64,000 nucleotides of DNA, from assembly GCA_012270965.1 (NCBI GenBank), contig JAAXHJ010000092.1:31574-95573 (forward strand). Direction: 5' to 3'. Below are positions 8,844-20,640 of this stretch, one piece after another. Origin of the DNA: Candidatus Palauibacter poriticola (lineage in GTDB: Bacteria; Gemmatimonadota; Gemmatimonadetes; Palauibacterales; Palauibacteraceae). A model generated the notes under the pieces. That model made no database searches, was not told the origin of the DNA, and saw only the letters and a program-made list of their open reading frames with translations. Position 1 is the first letter of the stretch. Each line of letters starts with the position of its first letter. The position numbers and the translations under genes were made by a program.

Positions 8844-11345
8844 GTGACGCAAGGCGCCCTGCAGCACGAACGGATCGAACGCCGCGCGCTCGAGCAGGAA
8901 ATGCGCGAGTCGTTCATCGACTACTCGATGAGCGTCATCGTGCAGCGTGCGCTCCCCGATGCCCGCGACGGCCTGAAGCCGGTTCATCGCCGAATCCTGT
9001 ACGCGATGCTGGAGGAGGGGATGCGCCCCTCGCGCCCGCACCAGAAGAGCGCGACGGTCGTGGGCGACGTGCTGGGCCGGTATCACCCGCACGGGGATGG
9101 CGCGGTGTACGACACCATCGTCCGCATGGTCCAGGACTTCTCGCTGCGCTATCCGCTCATCGACGGCCAGGGCAACTTCGGTTCGATCGATGGCGATTCC
9201 GCCGCCGCCTACCGCTACACGGAAGTGCGGATGACGCCGGTCGCGATGGATCTGCTCGCCGACATCGAGCGCGACACCGTCGATGTGCGACCCAACTTCG
9301 ACGGGCGCCTCACCGAACCGGTGGTTCTGCCCTGCCGGCTGCCGCATCTCCTGCTGAACGGCAGCGACGGGATCGCGGTCGGCATGGCGACGAAGATCCC
9401 GCCGCACAACGCCGGGGAACTCCTCGCGGCGGTGGACCATCTCGTCGCGAACCCGCATTGCGACAGCGAAGAGCTGCTCGCCCGCCTGCCCGGGCCGGAC
9501 TTCCCGACGGGCGGATACATCTGGGGCCGGGCCGGCATCGAGTCCGCCTACCGAACCGGACGCGGACGACTCGACATGCGCGCCAAGGTCCACCTCGAGG
9601 AGGGCAGGTTCGGGAAGAGTTCGCTGGTCGTCACGGAACTCCCCTATCAGGTGAACAAGACGCGCGTCATCGAGCAGATTACGAGGCTCGTGCGCGCCGG
9701 GCGGGCCGACGCGATCACCGACCTGCGGGACGAGTCCGACCGCGACGGAATCCGGCTCGTGATCGAACTCAAGCGCGACGCGAAGCCGAAGAAGGTGCTC
9801 GCGACGCTGTTCAAGAAGACGCAGCTCCGCTACACGTTCGGCGTGATCATGCTCGCCCTCGTCGATGGCAGGCCCGAGGAGCTGGATCTGAGGGGGGTCC
9901 TCGGTACCTGGATCGACCATCGCCTCTCCGTCATCCGCCGGGGCGCGGCGCACGACCTCGCCCGGGCGGGGGACCGCGCGCACGTCGTCGAGGGGCTGCG
10001 GACGGCGCTCGACGAGATCGACCGCGTCATCGACATTATCCGCGGCTCGAAGACGCCGGCGGGCGCGCGGAGGAGACTCCTCGCGGCTTTCGACCTCACG
10101 GAGCGGCAGGCGGACGCGATCCTCGCGATGCGGCTCGCGCGGCTGACGGGCCTGGAGCGGAACAAGCTGGCGGAGGAACTCAGGGCGCTGCGGGAGGAGA
10201 TCACGCGCCTGACCGCCCTGGTGGAGGATGAGGCGTCCCGTCGGGGATTCCTGCGGGAGGAGATCCGGGACCGCGCGCGACGCTACGACGACCCCAGGCG
10301 GACGGAGATCCTCGACGGCAACGCGGAGTTTCGGCTGTCGAAGGGTGGCGGCGGCGAGGCGCGGCTGGTGCTCGTGAGTCGCGGCGGCTACGTGAAGGCG
10401 CAGCCTGCCGCGACGGGCGGAGGGATGGCGGGCGCCGAGGTGCTGTCCAGCCGCGAAGGCGACTTCGCGCGCCACGCGTTCCTAGCCAAGGGGACGCATA
10501 CGCTCCTCGCGCTCACGGCCCGCGGCAACGCGCATGGGCTACCCGTTTCGGCGCTGCCGAGGGGCACGCGGAGTTCTCGGGGCCGTCACGTTGAAGAGTT
10601 CATCGAGCTGGAGTTGGGAGACGAGATCGTCGCGCTGCTCGCGGCCGAGACCTTCGCCGATGACCGATTCCTCGTCGTCGCCACGAGACGGGGTCACGTG
10701 AAGCGCTCGACGCTGTCGGATTACGCGAACGCCCGGAGCGCGGGTATCATCGGGGCCGGGATCGCGCGTGGCGATGAGGTCGTGGCCGCCTTCGTCACCG
10801 ACGGGAGCAGCGACCTCCTGTTCGCGGCGCGGTCCGGTCAGGCGATCCGTTTTCCCGAGTCCGCCATTCGGACGATGGGCCGCACGGCCCGCGGGGTCAA
10901 GGCCATCGACCTCGCGCCAGGCGATGTGGTGGTCGGCGCAGCGGCTCCGCGCGCCGACTGCGATCTGCTCGTGGCGACCGCCGCCGGGTACGGCAAGCGC
11001 ATCCCATTCACGGAATTCAAGGTCCAGCGCCGGGCGGGCAAGGGGTTCACCGTCCTCCCCGAGCGAGAGCGGACCGGCAGTCTGGTGGGATTCACCGAAG
11101 CGCACGACGCGGACGAGGTGGCTTGGGAATTGTCCGATGGGTCCGTAGAGGCGACACCGGCGGCCAGCGTAATCCGTCGCTCTCCCCGCGAGGCCGGGCG
11201 CCCGGCCGTGCGGCTGCCGGCCGGCGTTGCGGTTGAGGCGGTGCACCCAATGCACTCGGGACGCCGTGCGCGCAACGGACCGTCCTCCCGCGGAGAAGCC
11301 GGCGAGGCTTCCCAGGCCGAGTTCGAGTTCGAGTTCGAAGCATGA
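8844..11345 (+). CDS. gyrA: DNA gyrase subunit A
   Basis: This 833-residue type IIA topoisomerase subunit cuts and rejoins [32 protein letters not shown] opens the breakage-reunion domain. The active tyrosine is Tyr125 in [10 protein letters not shown]. The C-terminal beta-pinwheel carries QRRAGKG, a one-residue variant of the GyrA-box QRRGGKG that permits DNA wrapping, which supports gyrase over topoisomerase IV. The position equivalent to E. coli Ser83 is Gly86 ([10 protein letters not shown]). The GTG at 8844 follows AGAGGAGGCACGGCG; a longer GTG frame at 8781 adds only an acidic low-complexity stretch. The stop overlaps the next start (ATGA). gyrB lies about 7 kb away. Confidence 0.92.
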   Translation: MTQGALQHERIERRALEQEMRESFIDYSMSVIVQRALPDARDGLKPVHRRILYAMLEEGMRPSRPHQKSATVVGDVLGRYHPHGDGAVYDTIVRMVQDFSLRYPLIDGQGNFGSIDGDSAAAYRYTEVRMTPVAMDLLADIERDTVDVRPNFDGRLTEPVVLPCRLPHLLLNGSDGIAVGMATKIPPHNAGELLAAVDHLVANPHCDSEELLARLPGPDFPTGGYIWGRAGIESAYRTGRGRLDMRAKVHLEEGRFGKSSLVVTELPYQVNKTRVIEQITRLVRAGRADAITDLRDESDRDGIRLVIELKRDAKPKKVLATLFKKTQLRYTFGVIMLALVDGRPEELDLRGVLGTWIDHRLSVIRRGAAHDLARAGDRAHVVEGLRTALDEIDRVIDIIRGSKTPAGARRRLLAAFDLTERQADAILAMRLARLTGLERNKLAEELRALREEITRLTALVEDEASRRGFLREEIRDRARRYDDPRRTEILDGNAEFRLSKGGGGEARLVLVSRGGYVKAQPAATGGGMAGAEVLSSREGDFARHAFLAKGTHTLLALTARGNAHGLPVSALPRGTRSSRGRHVEEFIELELGDEIVALLAAETFADDRFLVVATRRGHVKRSTLSDYANARSAGIIGAGIARGDEVVAAFVTDGSSDLLFAARSGQAIRFPESAIRTMGRTARGVKAIDLAPGDVVVGAAAPRADCDLLVATAAGYGKRIPFTEFKVQRRAGKGFTVLPERERTGSLVGFTEAHDADEVAWELSDGSVEATPAASVIRRSPREAGRPAVRLPAGVAVEAVHPMHSGRRARNGPSSRGEAGEASQAEFEFEFEA

Positions 11346-13078
11346 GGCTGCCGCGGGGATCCGGCTCGACGGGGACGGACTCCATCTCCTCGAGCACCGA
11401 GGAGGGACGGCGGTACCGCAGCGGCGTGTACAAACCGCTCGACGAGAGTGCCCTGCCCGACGCGCCGGACACCGAGGCCTTTCCCGACCGCGGCCACGGC
11501 CCGCCGTTCAAGTTCGTTCGCCGCATGTCGCGTGTGCCCCGCCTCAAGCACATCATCGGTCCCTCCGTCATCGCGCTCGGTATGGGTCTGGGAAGCGGTG
11601 AGTTCCTCCTCTGGCCCAACCTCGTGGCGGCCAACGGCTTCTCGATCTGGTGGCTGTTCTGGATCGGAGTCGTGACCCAGTTCGTCGTCATCGGCGAGAT
11701 CGAGCGCTGGACCATCGCCACCGGCGAGTCGACGTTCGCCGGCATGGCCCGGCTCGACCGGCTGGGGTTCTGGCCGTGGCTCTTCCTCGTCGCGACGCTG
11801 GTCAGCTTTTTTTGGCCGGGGTGGGCGTCGCAGTCCGCCGAATTCGTGGGTCAGATCGTGGTCCTCGCCGGGGGGCCGCAGATCCAGTGGCAACCGATGG
11901 CGCTGCTCATGCTCGCCTGCATCTGGTTCGGGCTCGCGGTCTCCCGAATCGTCTACAATGTCCTCGAGCGCTGTGAGATCGCCCTGGTGGCAGGGTTCTT
12001 CCCGCTCCTCGCAATCACGCTCCTCGCCGTCGGTCTCGTTCCCTCCCGCCTCCTCGAACTGGCGGTTGGCGCCGTCTCGTTCGGAAGCGCCCCGCCCGAG
12101 CTATTCACGGGGGATCAGTTTCCGACGCTGATCCTCGCGGTGGCGTATGCCGGTACAGGGGGCACGCTGCTCCTCGCTCAGTCGCTTTGGTTGCGCGACA
12201 AGGGATTCGGGATGGCGCGGTTCCAAGGACGGATCGCCGGCATCCGTGGACGCAACGAGGACATCAGCACGACCGGATTCGTGTTCGACGCGAACGACCC
12301 GACCCAGCTCGGGCGTTTCCGGGGCTGGATGCGGGTCGTCCACCAAGAACTGCTCGTGACCTTCGTGCTCCTGACGCTGCTGAGCGTCGTCATCACGTGC
12401 ATGCTCGTGGCGGCGACGCTGGGAACGGACAACCCGGAGGTCGCGGGCGACCTGACCACCATGGTGACGCTGCAGGGCGAGGCGATTCAGCGCGTGGGTG
12501 GGCTCTGGCTCCGCGTCGCGTTCCTCCTCGGGGGATCGTTCGTCATCTTTTCCACCCAACTTGCCATCCTCGACACCGTCACCCGTATCACGGGCTGCAT
12601 CTTCTTCGAGCGCTTCGGATACAGGACGCGCTTCTTCACGCAGAAGCGCACGTTTCTGGTGTTCCTGACGATCTTCGTGCTGGCGGCGATGGGGATCATT
12701 ACCGCGTCGTGGATCGGCGGCGAGGCGCTGGACGTGCTTCAGCCCGACTTCCTGCTCCTCATCGCGGGCCCGTTCACGATGTCCAGCATGTTCCTGTTTA
12801 CGCTCGTCATCGGTTACATGAACGTGCGCCGCCTGCCGGCCGAGTTGGGGCCGCCGACCTGGAAGCGGTGGAGTCTGCTGTGGGCCGCGATCCTTTGGGG
12901 ATGGTTCACGGCCGAACAATTGTCACGAACGACGATGCTGGTCGCGGGGGTGGGGCCGCTGTTCAGGGAGTCGCTGGCGCTCCACCCGATCCGCATCGTG
13001 TTCTACGCGTTGTGGCTGGGGTCGCTGGCGTGGTTCGCGGCGCGCACCCTCCCCGCACGGGCGGCGCGAGGCGCGTAA
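11342..13078 (+). CDS. Divergent Nramp-like membrane transporter
   Basis: This 578-residue protein has a cytosolic N-terminus of about 70 residues followed by some eleven hydrophobic helices. The segment [28 protein letters not shown] aligns in style with TM1 of Nramp-family divalent metal carriers. The metal-binding DPGN motif is replaced by GSGE, and no MPH motif is found at the TM6-like segment ([16 protein letters not shown]). Substrate and coupling ion are therefore open; Nramp-related carriers with altered sites exist. The start codon overlaps the gyrA stop by 4 bp, so translation is coupled to gyrA. Confidence 0.7.
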   Translation: MRLPRGSGSTGTDSISSSTEEGRRYRSGVYKPLDESALPDAPDTEAFPDRGHGPPFKFVRRMSRVPRLKHIIGPSVIALGMGLGSGEFLLWPNLVAANGFSIWWLFWIGVVTQFVVIGEIERWTIATGESTFAGMARLDRLGFWPWLFLVATLVSFFWPGWASQSAEFVGQIVVLAGGPQIQWQPMALLMLACIWFGLAVSRIVYNVLERCEIALVAGFFPLLAITLLAVGLVPSRLLELAVGAVSFGSAPPELFTGDQFPTLILAVAYAGTGGTLLLAQSLWLRDKGFGMARFQGRIAGIRGRNEDISTTGFVFDANDPTQLGRFRGWMRVVHQELLVTFVLLTLLSVVITCMLVAATLGTDNPEVAGDLTTMVTLQGEAIQRVGGLWLRVAFLLGGSFVIFSTQLAILDTVTRITGCIFFERFGYRTRFFTQKRTFLVFLTIFVLAAMGIITASWIGGEALDVLQPDFLLLIAGPFTMSSMFLFTLVIGYMNVRRLPAELGPPTWKRWSLLWAAILWGWFTAEQLSRTTMLVAGVGPLFRESLALHPIRIVFYALWLGSLAWFAARTLPARAARGA

Positions 13079-13108
13079 GCGGAAGAAACGGCCCGCCGGC
13101 GAGACCCC

Positions 13109-14092
13109 TCAAGCCGTGGGTTCCGGCACCGCCTTCGCCATCTTCCCGGACATCTCCTCGGCGCTCCTCATCTGCGAGAGATCGAGCGTGAAGTCGGGTC
13201 GTTCAACGGGAGACAGCTTGTCCAACAGCTCACGTATCTCGCGGGGTGCCAAGCCGGCCTCCCCGAGATCCTCCCTCGTCGCGACCCCCTCGGCGCGGAT
13301 CGACGCCGATTCAACGTCCGGCCTCAGCAGGCTTCGCAGCACGTCGAGTTCCCCCGCGCTCAGCCGCGCTCCCAACACCTCATAGTCGACCCAAGCCTCG
13401 TAACTGAGCGGCGCGACTCGCTGGAGCATGCCGGCCATCACCCGCCCGTACTCCTGGATTTCCCACTGGGCGTGCGAGTCCACCCGCAGTCGAAGGAAGT
13501 GGAGGAGGTTGTGCAGATCGATCTTCCAGTACCACTGCGTATAGGTGGAGAGGGGGAGGTCGATCCGCGCGAGTTCCCGGGCGACATCTTCGGACAGCAG
13601 CCAGCCGTAGGCGTCGGCCGCCTCCGTCCGCAGTTGCTCCCAGCGGTCGATCGCGCTGCGATAGAGGTCGCCCGGGGCGGGGTCCGTCTCTCGGCCCTGG
13701 TTGTTGAGGCGACTCTGATAGGCGAACTGCTCGTGGTCGGGTTCGTAGAACAGCAGAGGCAGGAGGCTGTAGCGGGCGCTGAGTTCGTTGACGGAAGCCG
13801 TGCGGTGTCGGATCCACTGCCGCGCCACGAACATCGGCATGGAGCAGTGAAACTTGAACTCGACCATCTCGCTCGGCGTCGTGTGGGCGTGGCGCCGCAG
13901 ATAGCGCACGAGACCGCGCGTCTGGCTGACACGGCGCGTGCCGGCCCCGTAGCTGACGCGAGCCGCCGCCTCCACGTCGGCGTCCGAGCCCATGTAGTCG
14001 ACAAGCGCGACGAAGCCGTGGTCGAGGACCGGAAAATATCCGCCGAGGATCTCCTCGGCCGCCGGGACGGTCGGCCTCCTGGTCGTCTCCAT
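13109..14092 (-). CDS. thyX: Flavin-dependent thymidylate synthase
   Basis: This 327-residue protein has the ThyX motif RHR-x7-S (residues 95-105, RHRTASVNELS). It also has the neighbouring conserved segments HTTPSEMVEFKFHCSMPMFVARQW and SARYSLLP. The enzyme makes dTMP from dUMP using FAD, NADPH and methylene-tetrahydrofolate. Downstream segments QWYWKIDLHNLLHFLRLR and HAQWEIQEYGRVMAG match the family's C-terminal half. No classical thyA is seen in the window. The protein is somewhat longer than many ThyX proteins because of an extended C-terminus (about residues 230-327). Confidence 0.95.
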   Translation of the reverse strand: METTRRPTVPAAEEILGGYFPVLDHGFVALVDYMGSDADVEAAARVSYGAGTRRVSQTRGLVRYLRRHAHTTPSEMVEFKFHCSMPMFVARQWIRHRTASVNELSARYSLLPLLFYEPDHEQFAYQSRLNNQGRETDPAPGDLYRSAIDRWEQLRTEAADAYGWLLSEDVARELARIDLPLSTYTQWYWKIDLHNLLHFLRLRVDSHAQWEIQEYGRVMAGMLQRVAPLSYEAWVDYEVLGARLSAGELDVLRSLLRPDVESASIRAEGVATREDLGEAGLAPREIRELLDKLSPVERPDFTLDLSQMRSAEEMSGKMAKAVPEPTA

Positions 14093-14135
14093 GAGCTACC
14101 CGTGCCGCTGCGGGGGGGTGTGGTCGGCCAGAATA

Positions 14136-15623
14136 TCAGTTCGTGAGCACGCGGGCGACGGCGCGCCGCCACCCGGAATAGAGCGTTTCGCGCTCCTCCG
14201 CGTCCATGGCGGGTTGCCACGCGCGGTCGTGTCGCCACAACGCCGCGACCTCTCGCAGATCCGCGAACACGCCGGCCCCGAGACCTCCCAACATCGCCGC
14301 CCCCAGCGCGGTGGTCTCCGTCACGACCGGGCGCCCGATCTCGAGGTCGAGGATGTCGGCGAGGAACTGCATGGCCCAGTCGTTTCGGGTGAACCCGCCG
14401 TCCACGCGCAACGTCCCGGGTCGCGGCGCTCCGTCAGCCCGCATCGCATCGATCAGTTCGCGCGACTGGTAGGCCACCGCCTCCAGCGCCGCCCGCGCGA
14501 TCTCGGCCCGCCCCGTGTCGCGCGTCATGCCCAGCAGGGCGCCGCGGGCTTCCGGATCCCAATGGACGCCGCCCAGCCCGACGAAGGCGGGGACCAGCAC
14601 GACCCCGCCCGTCGCATCGACGGAACGGGCAAGGGCCTCCGTTTCGGCGGCGTCGGAGATGATGCCCAACCCATCGCGCAGCCATTGAACCGATGCGCCG
14701 GCGACGAAGATGCTGCCCTCGAGCGCGTAGGTGCGTTCCCCTCCGAGCTGCCAAGCCACCGTCGTGAGCAGACCGTGCCGCGATGCGAGCCGGTCCGCGC
14801 CGGTGTTCAGCAGCGCAAACGCCCCCGTACCGTAGGTGAACTTCATCCCGCCCGGCTCGAACGCCGCCTGTCCGAACGTCGCGGCCTGCTGGTCGCCGGC
14901 CACGCCCCGCAACGGGATCGCGCGGCCGAAGAGTTCGGCAGACGTCTCGCCGAAGTCGCCGGCCGAATCGCGAACCTCGGGCAATACGGAGGCGGGCACA
15001 CCGAACAGCTCGAGCAGTTCCGGGTGCCACCGGCCCTCATCGATGTCGTAGAGGAGGGTCCGCGACGCGTTCGACGCATCCGTCGCGTGCACGCGCCCCC
15101 CGGTCAGACACCAAAGCAGCCAGGTGTCGATCGTTCCAAAGGCGAGTTCGCCCTTCCCGGCCGCCTCGCGCGCTCCCGGCACCTGGTCGAGGATCCATGC
15201 CAGCTTCGTTCCGGAGAAGTACGGGTCGAGCCGCAGACCGGTGCGGCGCTCGATCAGCTCCTCGTGCCCCGTCCCGCGAAGCTCGGCGCACGCCTCCGCC
15301 GTTCGCCGGTCCTGCCACACGATCGCCGGGTGAATCGACCTGCCACTCGCGCGTTCCCAGACCACGGTCGTCTCGCGCTGGTTCGTGATGCCGATCGCCG
15401 CCACGCGATGCCCGAGCGTCTCGGCGGCCTCGATGACCTCCCGCGCCACGCCGATCGCGTCGTCCCGGATGCGCTCGGGATCGTGCTCCACCCGGCCCGG
15501 GAGCGGATAGCTCTGAGGCAACTCGCGCTGAGCCCCGGCGACCACCGTCCCCCCGAGATCGAACGCGATGGCCCGGGTGGAAGTCGTGCCCTGGTCGATC
15601 GCGACGACGACGGGAGCGGTCAC
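14136..15623 (-). CDS. glpK: Glycerol kinase
   Basis: This 495-residue FGGY-family kinase phosphorylates glycerol to glycerol-3-phosphate. It begins with the ATP-site motif [17 protein letters not shown] and contains [45 protein letters not shown] and [12 protein letters not shown]. All are as expected for a complete GlpK of normal length. It starts with GTG at 15623, and that codon overlaps the stop of the upstream propeller pseudogene (GTGA). A short copy of this 5' end survives at about 16617-16658 as a duplication scar. Confidence 0.95.
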   Translation of the reverse strand: MTAPVVVAIDQGTTSTRAIAFDLGGTVVAGAQRELPQSYPLPGRVEHDPERIRDDAIGVAREVIEAAETLGHRVAAIGITNQRETTVVWERASGRSIHPAIVWQDRRTAEACAELRGTGHEELIERRTGLRLDPYFSGTKLAWILDQVPGAREAAGKGELAFGTIDTWLLWCLTGGRVHATDASNASRTLLYDIDEGRWHPELLELFGVPASVLPEVRDSAGDFGETSAELFGRAIPLRGVAGDQQAATFGQAAFEPGGMKFTYGTGAFALLNTGADRLASRHGLLTTVAWQLGGERTYALEGSIFVAGASVQWLRDGLGIISDAAETEALARSVDATGGVVLVPAFVGLGGVHWDPEARGALLGMTRDTGRAEIARAALEAVAYQSRELIDAMRADGAPRPGTLRVDGGFTRNDWAMQFLADILDLEIGRPVVTETTALGAAMLGGLGAGVFADLREVAALWRHDRAWQPAMDAEERETLYSGWRRAVARVLTN

Positions 15624-16161
15624 CGGTCCCGAGTTACGGGCTCGATCCGCACGGTCTCAAGCTCCACGCCTCGCCGAAGGCTGAACACCGCTCGATCCCG
15701 TCCGTCCAGGTAAACGCTCATTCCCAGCATCTGTTCCCAATCTTCGCGGCCGGGCCCTCTCCCTCCCCGCCCACGGTCCGCACCGGATCGAGATTCCGGT
15801 CGAGGAGGACGATACGCGGGTCGAGCCCATCGGCGACGAAATAGCCGGTCGGCGTGGCAAGTACGTCCATGATCGAACCGAAGCTCACGCGGTCGTCCAG
15901 TTGACCGAGGCGGGCGTCGGACGGCCCGATCTCGTAGGCCGTGCTGCTGCTCTCGCCAAAAAAGACCCGTCCATCTTCGCCGGCATCCGAAGCGCCACCG
16001 CAGCCCGCCAGACCGATGGCGCCCGCCAAGCCAAGCGCGACGGTGCGCGAGGCGATCCCCGGCCACCGAGCGGAACTCGGTGGCCGGGAACGGTTCGCAG
16101 CCGAAACTCCAGCCTGCGCGGAACGTGACCTTGAACCGATGACGTCGTGCGTCCGGTTCAC
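15620..16161 (-). pseudogene. Truncated, frameshifted copy of the beta-propeller lipoprotein
   Basis: The N-terminal part is nearly identical to the gene at 16655-17821, up to ...LDPVRTVGGEGEGP, and includes the lipoprotein segment GLAGAIGLAGCGG. At about 15750 the sequence jumps to the last 35 or so codons (VYLDGRDRAVF...[11 protein letters not shown]) but in another frame. About 640 bp are missing compared with copy 2, and the N-terminal frame instead stops after AAKIGNRCWE. The GTGA overlaps with the upstream small gene and with glpK are still present, so gene order and coupling are preserved although the product is broken. Confidence 0.85.
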
Positions 16162-16481
16162 TGGAAGCCCCACTCTACGTGATCGTCGCACCGGACGTAG
16201 ACGATGCTGCCATCATCCATGCGGTACACGCCGGCGTCGAAGGTCAGGGTGAGCCTGAAGGGAAAGACGGGGATGACGCCGACGTTGATCCTCACCGTCT
16301 GCGAGCCCACCAGCGTTCCAGACATCGGATTGTTCGGGCCGCCCGAGATGTACTCCCCGCACTCGCTCTGCGCCGCGGCCTCGGACGGCTGCGCCAGCGA
16401 CAGCGCCAACGCCCCCGCGAAGGCCCACGCCACCGCGACCGGCCACGCCGTTCTCCCGCTGCTCCTCGTCCTCATCATCAT
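16158..16481 (-). CDS. Small secreted protein, copy 1
   Basis: This 107-residue protein has a signal peptide (TAWPVAVAWAFAGALALSLAQPSEAAAQ) and a mature part of about 70 residues beginning SECGEYISGGPNNPMSG. It contains two cysteines (SECGEY and YVRCDD) that could form a disulfide, and ends HVEWGFQ. The signal region is almost identical to copy 2 at 17818-18138, but the middle differs (TLVGSQTVRINVGVIPVFPF), so the mature domain is diverging while staying open. GGGGAGGTGGATG provides a good ribosome site. The function is unknown; it overlaps the downstream propeller remnant. Confidence 0.75.
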   Translation of the reverse strand: MMMRTRSSGRTAWPVAVAWAFAGALALSLAQPSEAAAQSECGEYISGGPNNPMSGTLVGSQTVRINVGVIPVFPFRLTLTFDAGVYRMDDGSIVYVRCDDHVEWGFQ

Positions 16482-16568
16482 CCACCTCCCCCGATTGATC
16501 CCGGAGGGCGACGCCCTGCCGCCCTCTCTGACACAAGGATCCGGGTGGGAATCAACGGGCCATCAACC

Positions 16569-16658
16569 GAACAACCGGTCCGCCTCGCGGCTTCGTCGAT
16601 CCTCGCCTGGATCAGCGGAAGTCGTGCCCTGATCGATCGCGACGCCGGGAGCGGTCAC
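16569..16658. other. Duplication seam: gyrB fragment joined to glpK fragment
   Basis: Positions 16569-16616 match the gyrB 3' region at 18353-18401 with a one-base deletion and a few changes (GAACAACCGGTCCGCCTC, then CTTCGTCGATCCT). Positions 16617-16658 match the glpK 5' end at 15579-15623 (GGAAGTCGTGCCCTG, then GGGAGCGGTCAC). Neither fragment can be functional. Together they mark where the end of copy 1 was joined to the start of copy 2. Confidence 0.85.
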
Positions 16659-17821
16659 TGGTCCCGAGTTACGGGCTCGATCCGCGCGGTCTCAAGCCCA
16701 ACAGTCCGCACGGGGTTAAGCACCGCCCGGTCCAGCCCATCGACGTAAACGCCGGCTCCCCGCGCCCATTGCCGATCGCGGTCGGCGGGGAAGACTAGAG
16801 GGATCGCTTCCAGACGCTCGAGATCCAGAACCAGACCCTTCGTTATCAGACCGTTGGGCGTCTCCGATGTGTTCCGGGCGAGCAGGCGCCCGTCTCCGAA
16901 GGGCCTAAGGGCCCCGACCATGTATGAGCCGACAACGCGCGTACGCCCGCCGAGCGCTTCGACGCTCTCTTGGTTTTCCCTCAGTTCGCGAGCCCGCATT
17001 TCTCTGGGCAGATAAACGATGCCCGCCAAGTCGCCGTCGGGACGATAGCTCACCAGCGCAAGCTGGTCCCCGTCGAGGACGTGTATCAGGCCATCGGGCG
17101 TCACCGCCACCAGGTCCGTGGGAAACTGGAATGCGTCTTCGTAGTCGACGATCAACTCGGGTGGGATCGGCCCAAAGGCCGTCTCTCCCGCCGACGTCGG
17201 GCGCGACAGGTAGTGGTCCGGGTACGCATCGCCGGCGACCAGCAGCCCGAGTTCCGGATGAAGGGCGATATCGTTGGCGTTGCCGGCAAACCGCTGGCTG
17301 GCCACGAAATCGCCCTGCAGAGTCAGGAACGCGACGCGCGCGTTTCCCGCGTCGAGGACCAAGACCTGATCGTCCGCCCGCACCAGGCGCCTCGGGAACT
17401 TGTATTCCCCGGGCCCCTCTCCCTCCCCGCCCACGGTCCGCACCGGATCGAGATTCCGGTCGAGGAGGACGATACGCGGATCGAGCCCATCGGCGACAAA
17501 AAAGCCGGTCGGCGTGGCAAGTACGTCCATGATCGAACCGAAGCTCACGCGTTCGTCCAGTTGACCGAGGCGGGCGTCGGACGACCCGATCTCGTAGGCC
17601 TGGCTGCTGCTCTCGCCAAAATAGACCCGTCCATCTTCGCCGGCATCCGAGGCGCCACCGCAGCCCGCCAGACCGATGGCGCCCGCCAGGCCCAGCGCGA
17701 CGGTGCGTGGGATGATCCCCGGCCACCGAGCGGAACTCGGTGGCCGGGAACGGTTCGCAGCCAAGACTTCAGCCTGCGCGGGACGCGACCTCGAACCGAT
17801 GACTTCCCGGATGCGGCTCAC
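16655..17821 (-). CDS. Beta-propeller lipoprotein (6-bladed/NHL-like), copy 2
   Basis: This 388-residue protein has a lipobox-like LAGC preceded by TVALGLAGAIG, after an unusually long arginine-rich n-region. Repeated strand-loop units such as VLATPTGFFVADGLDPRIVLLDRNLDPVRTVGGEGEGPGEYKFP, VLVLDAGNARVAFLTLQGDFVAS and PDGLIHVLDGDQLALVSY are typical of secreted 6-bladed or NHL-like propellers. The role is unknown. The GTG at 17821 overlaps the stop of the upstream small secreted gene (GTGA); an ATG at 17851 would add 10 residues. A short glpK remnant follows its stop. Confidence 0.75.
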   Translation of the reverse strand: MSRIREVIGSRSRPAQAEVLAANRSRPPSSARWPGIIPRTVALGLAGAIGLAGCGGASDAGEDGRVYFGESSSQAYEIGSSDARLGQLDERVSFGSIMDVLATPTGFFVADGLDPRIVLLDRNLDPVRTVGGEGEGPGEYKFPRRLVRADDQVLVLDAGNARVAFLTLQGDFVASQRFAGNANDIALHPELGLLVAGDAYPDHYLSRPTSAGETAFGPIPPELIVDYEDAFQFPTDLVAVTPDGLIHVLDGDQLALVSYRPDGDLAGIVYLPREMRARELRENQESVEALGGRTRVVGSYMVGALRPFGDGRLLARNTSETPNGLITKGLVLDLERLEAIPLVFPADRDRQWARGAGVYVDGLDRAVLNPVRTVGLETARIEPVTRDQ

Positions 17822-18138
17822 TGGAAGCCCCACTCCGTGTAGTCGTCGCACCGGATCAACTTGGTTTCGTTGTCATGCATCCGGTACACGCCGACGTTGA
17901 AGGTCACGGTGAGAGTGCCTACAAGGCCGGCGCTGACGCCAATGGTCTGCGTCACCGACACCGAGCCCACGAGCGATCCGTTCGTCGGATTGTTCGGGCC
18001 GCCCGAAATGTACTCCCCGCACTCGCTCTGCGCCGCGGCCTCGGACGGCTGCGCCAGCGACAGCGCCAACGCCCCCGCGAAGGCCCACGCCACCGCGACC
18101 GGCCACGCCGTTCTCCCGCTGCTCCTCATCCTCATCAT
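17818..18138 (-). CDS. Small secreted protein, copy 2
   Basis: This 106-residue paralogue of the protein at 16158-16481 has the same signal peptide and first mature residues (SECGEYISGGPNNP) and the same C-terminal pattern (RCDDYTEWGFQ). The central segment is different (SVSVTQTIGVSAGLVGTLTVTFNVGVYRM). The mature part looks like a small beta-rich domain with two cysteines. It is followed, with a 4-bp overlap, by the intact propeller lipoprotein, suggesting that the two secreted products act together. The function is unknown. Confidence 0.75.
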   Translation of the reverse strand: MMRMRSSGRTAWPVAVAWAFAGALALSLAQPSEAAAQSECGEYISGGPNNPTNGSLVGSVSVTQTIGVSAGLVGTLTVTFNVGVYRMHDNETKLIRCDDYTEWGFQ

Positions 18139-18195
18139 CGTCCACCTCCCCCGATTGATCCCGGAGGGCGACGCCCCGCCGCCCTCTCTGACACA

Positions 18196-18226
18196 AGGAT
18201 AGGGGCGGGAATCAACGGGCTATCAA
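18196..18226 (-). promoter_or_regulatory. Weak candidate promoter for the copy 2 cassette
   Basis: Minus strand TTGATA (18221-18226) and TATCCT (18196-18201) are separated by 19 bp, upstream of the small secreted gene. The corresponding -10 in copy 1 reads GATCCT, so its first base is lost. The spacing is longer than ideal. Confidence 0.3.
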
Positions 18227-18268
18227 CCCGCATGCGGCCCGGCGGCGAGAGGTGGATCGGGAGGAGGT

Positions 18269-20636
<2,368 letters not shown>

Positions 20637-20640
<4 letters not shown>

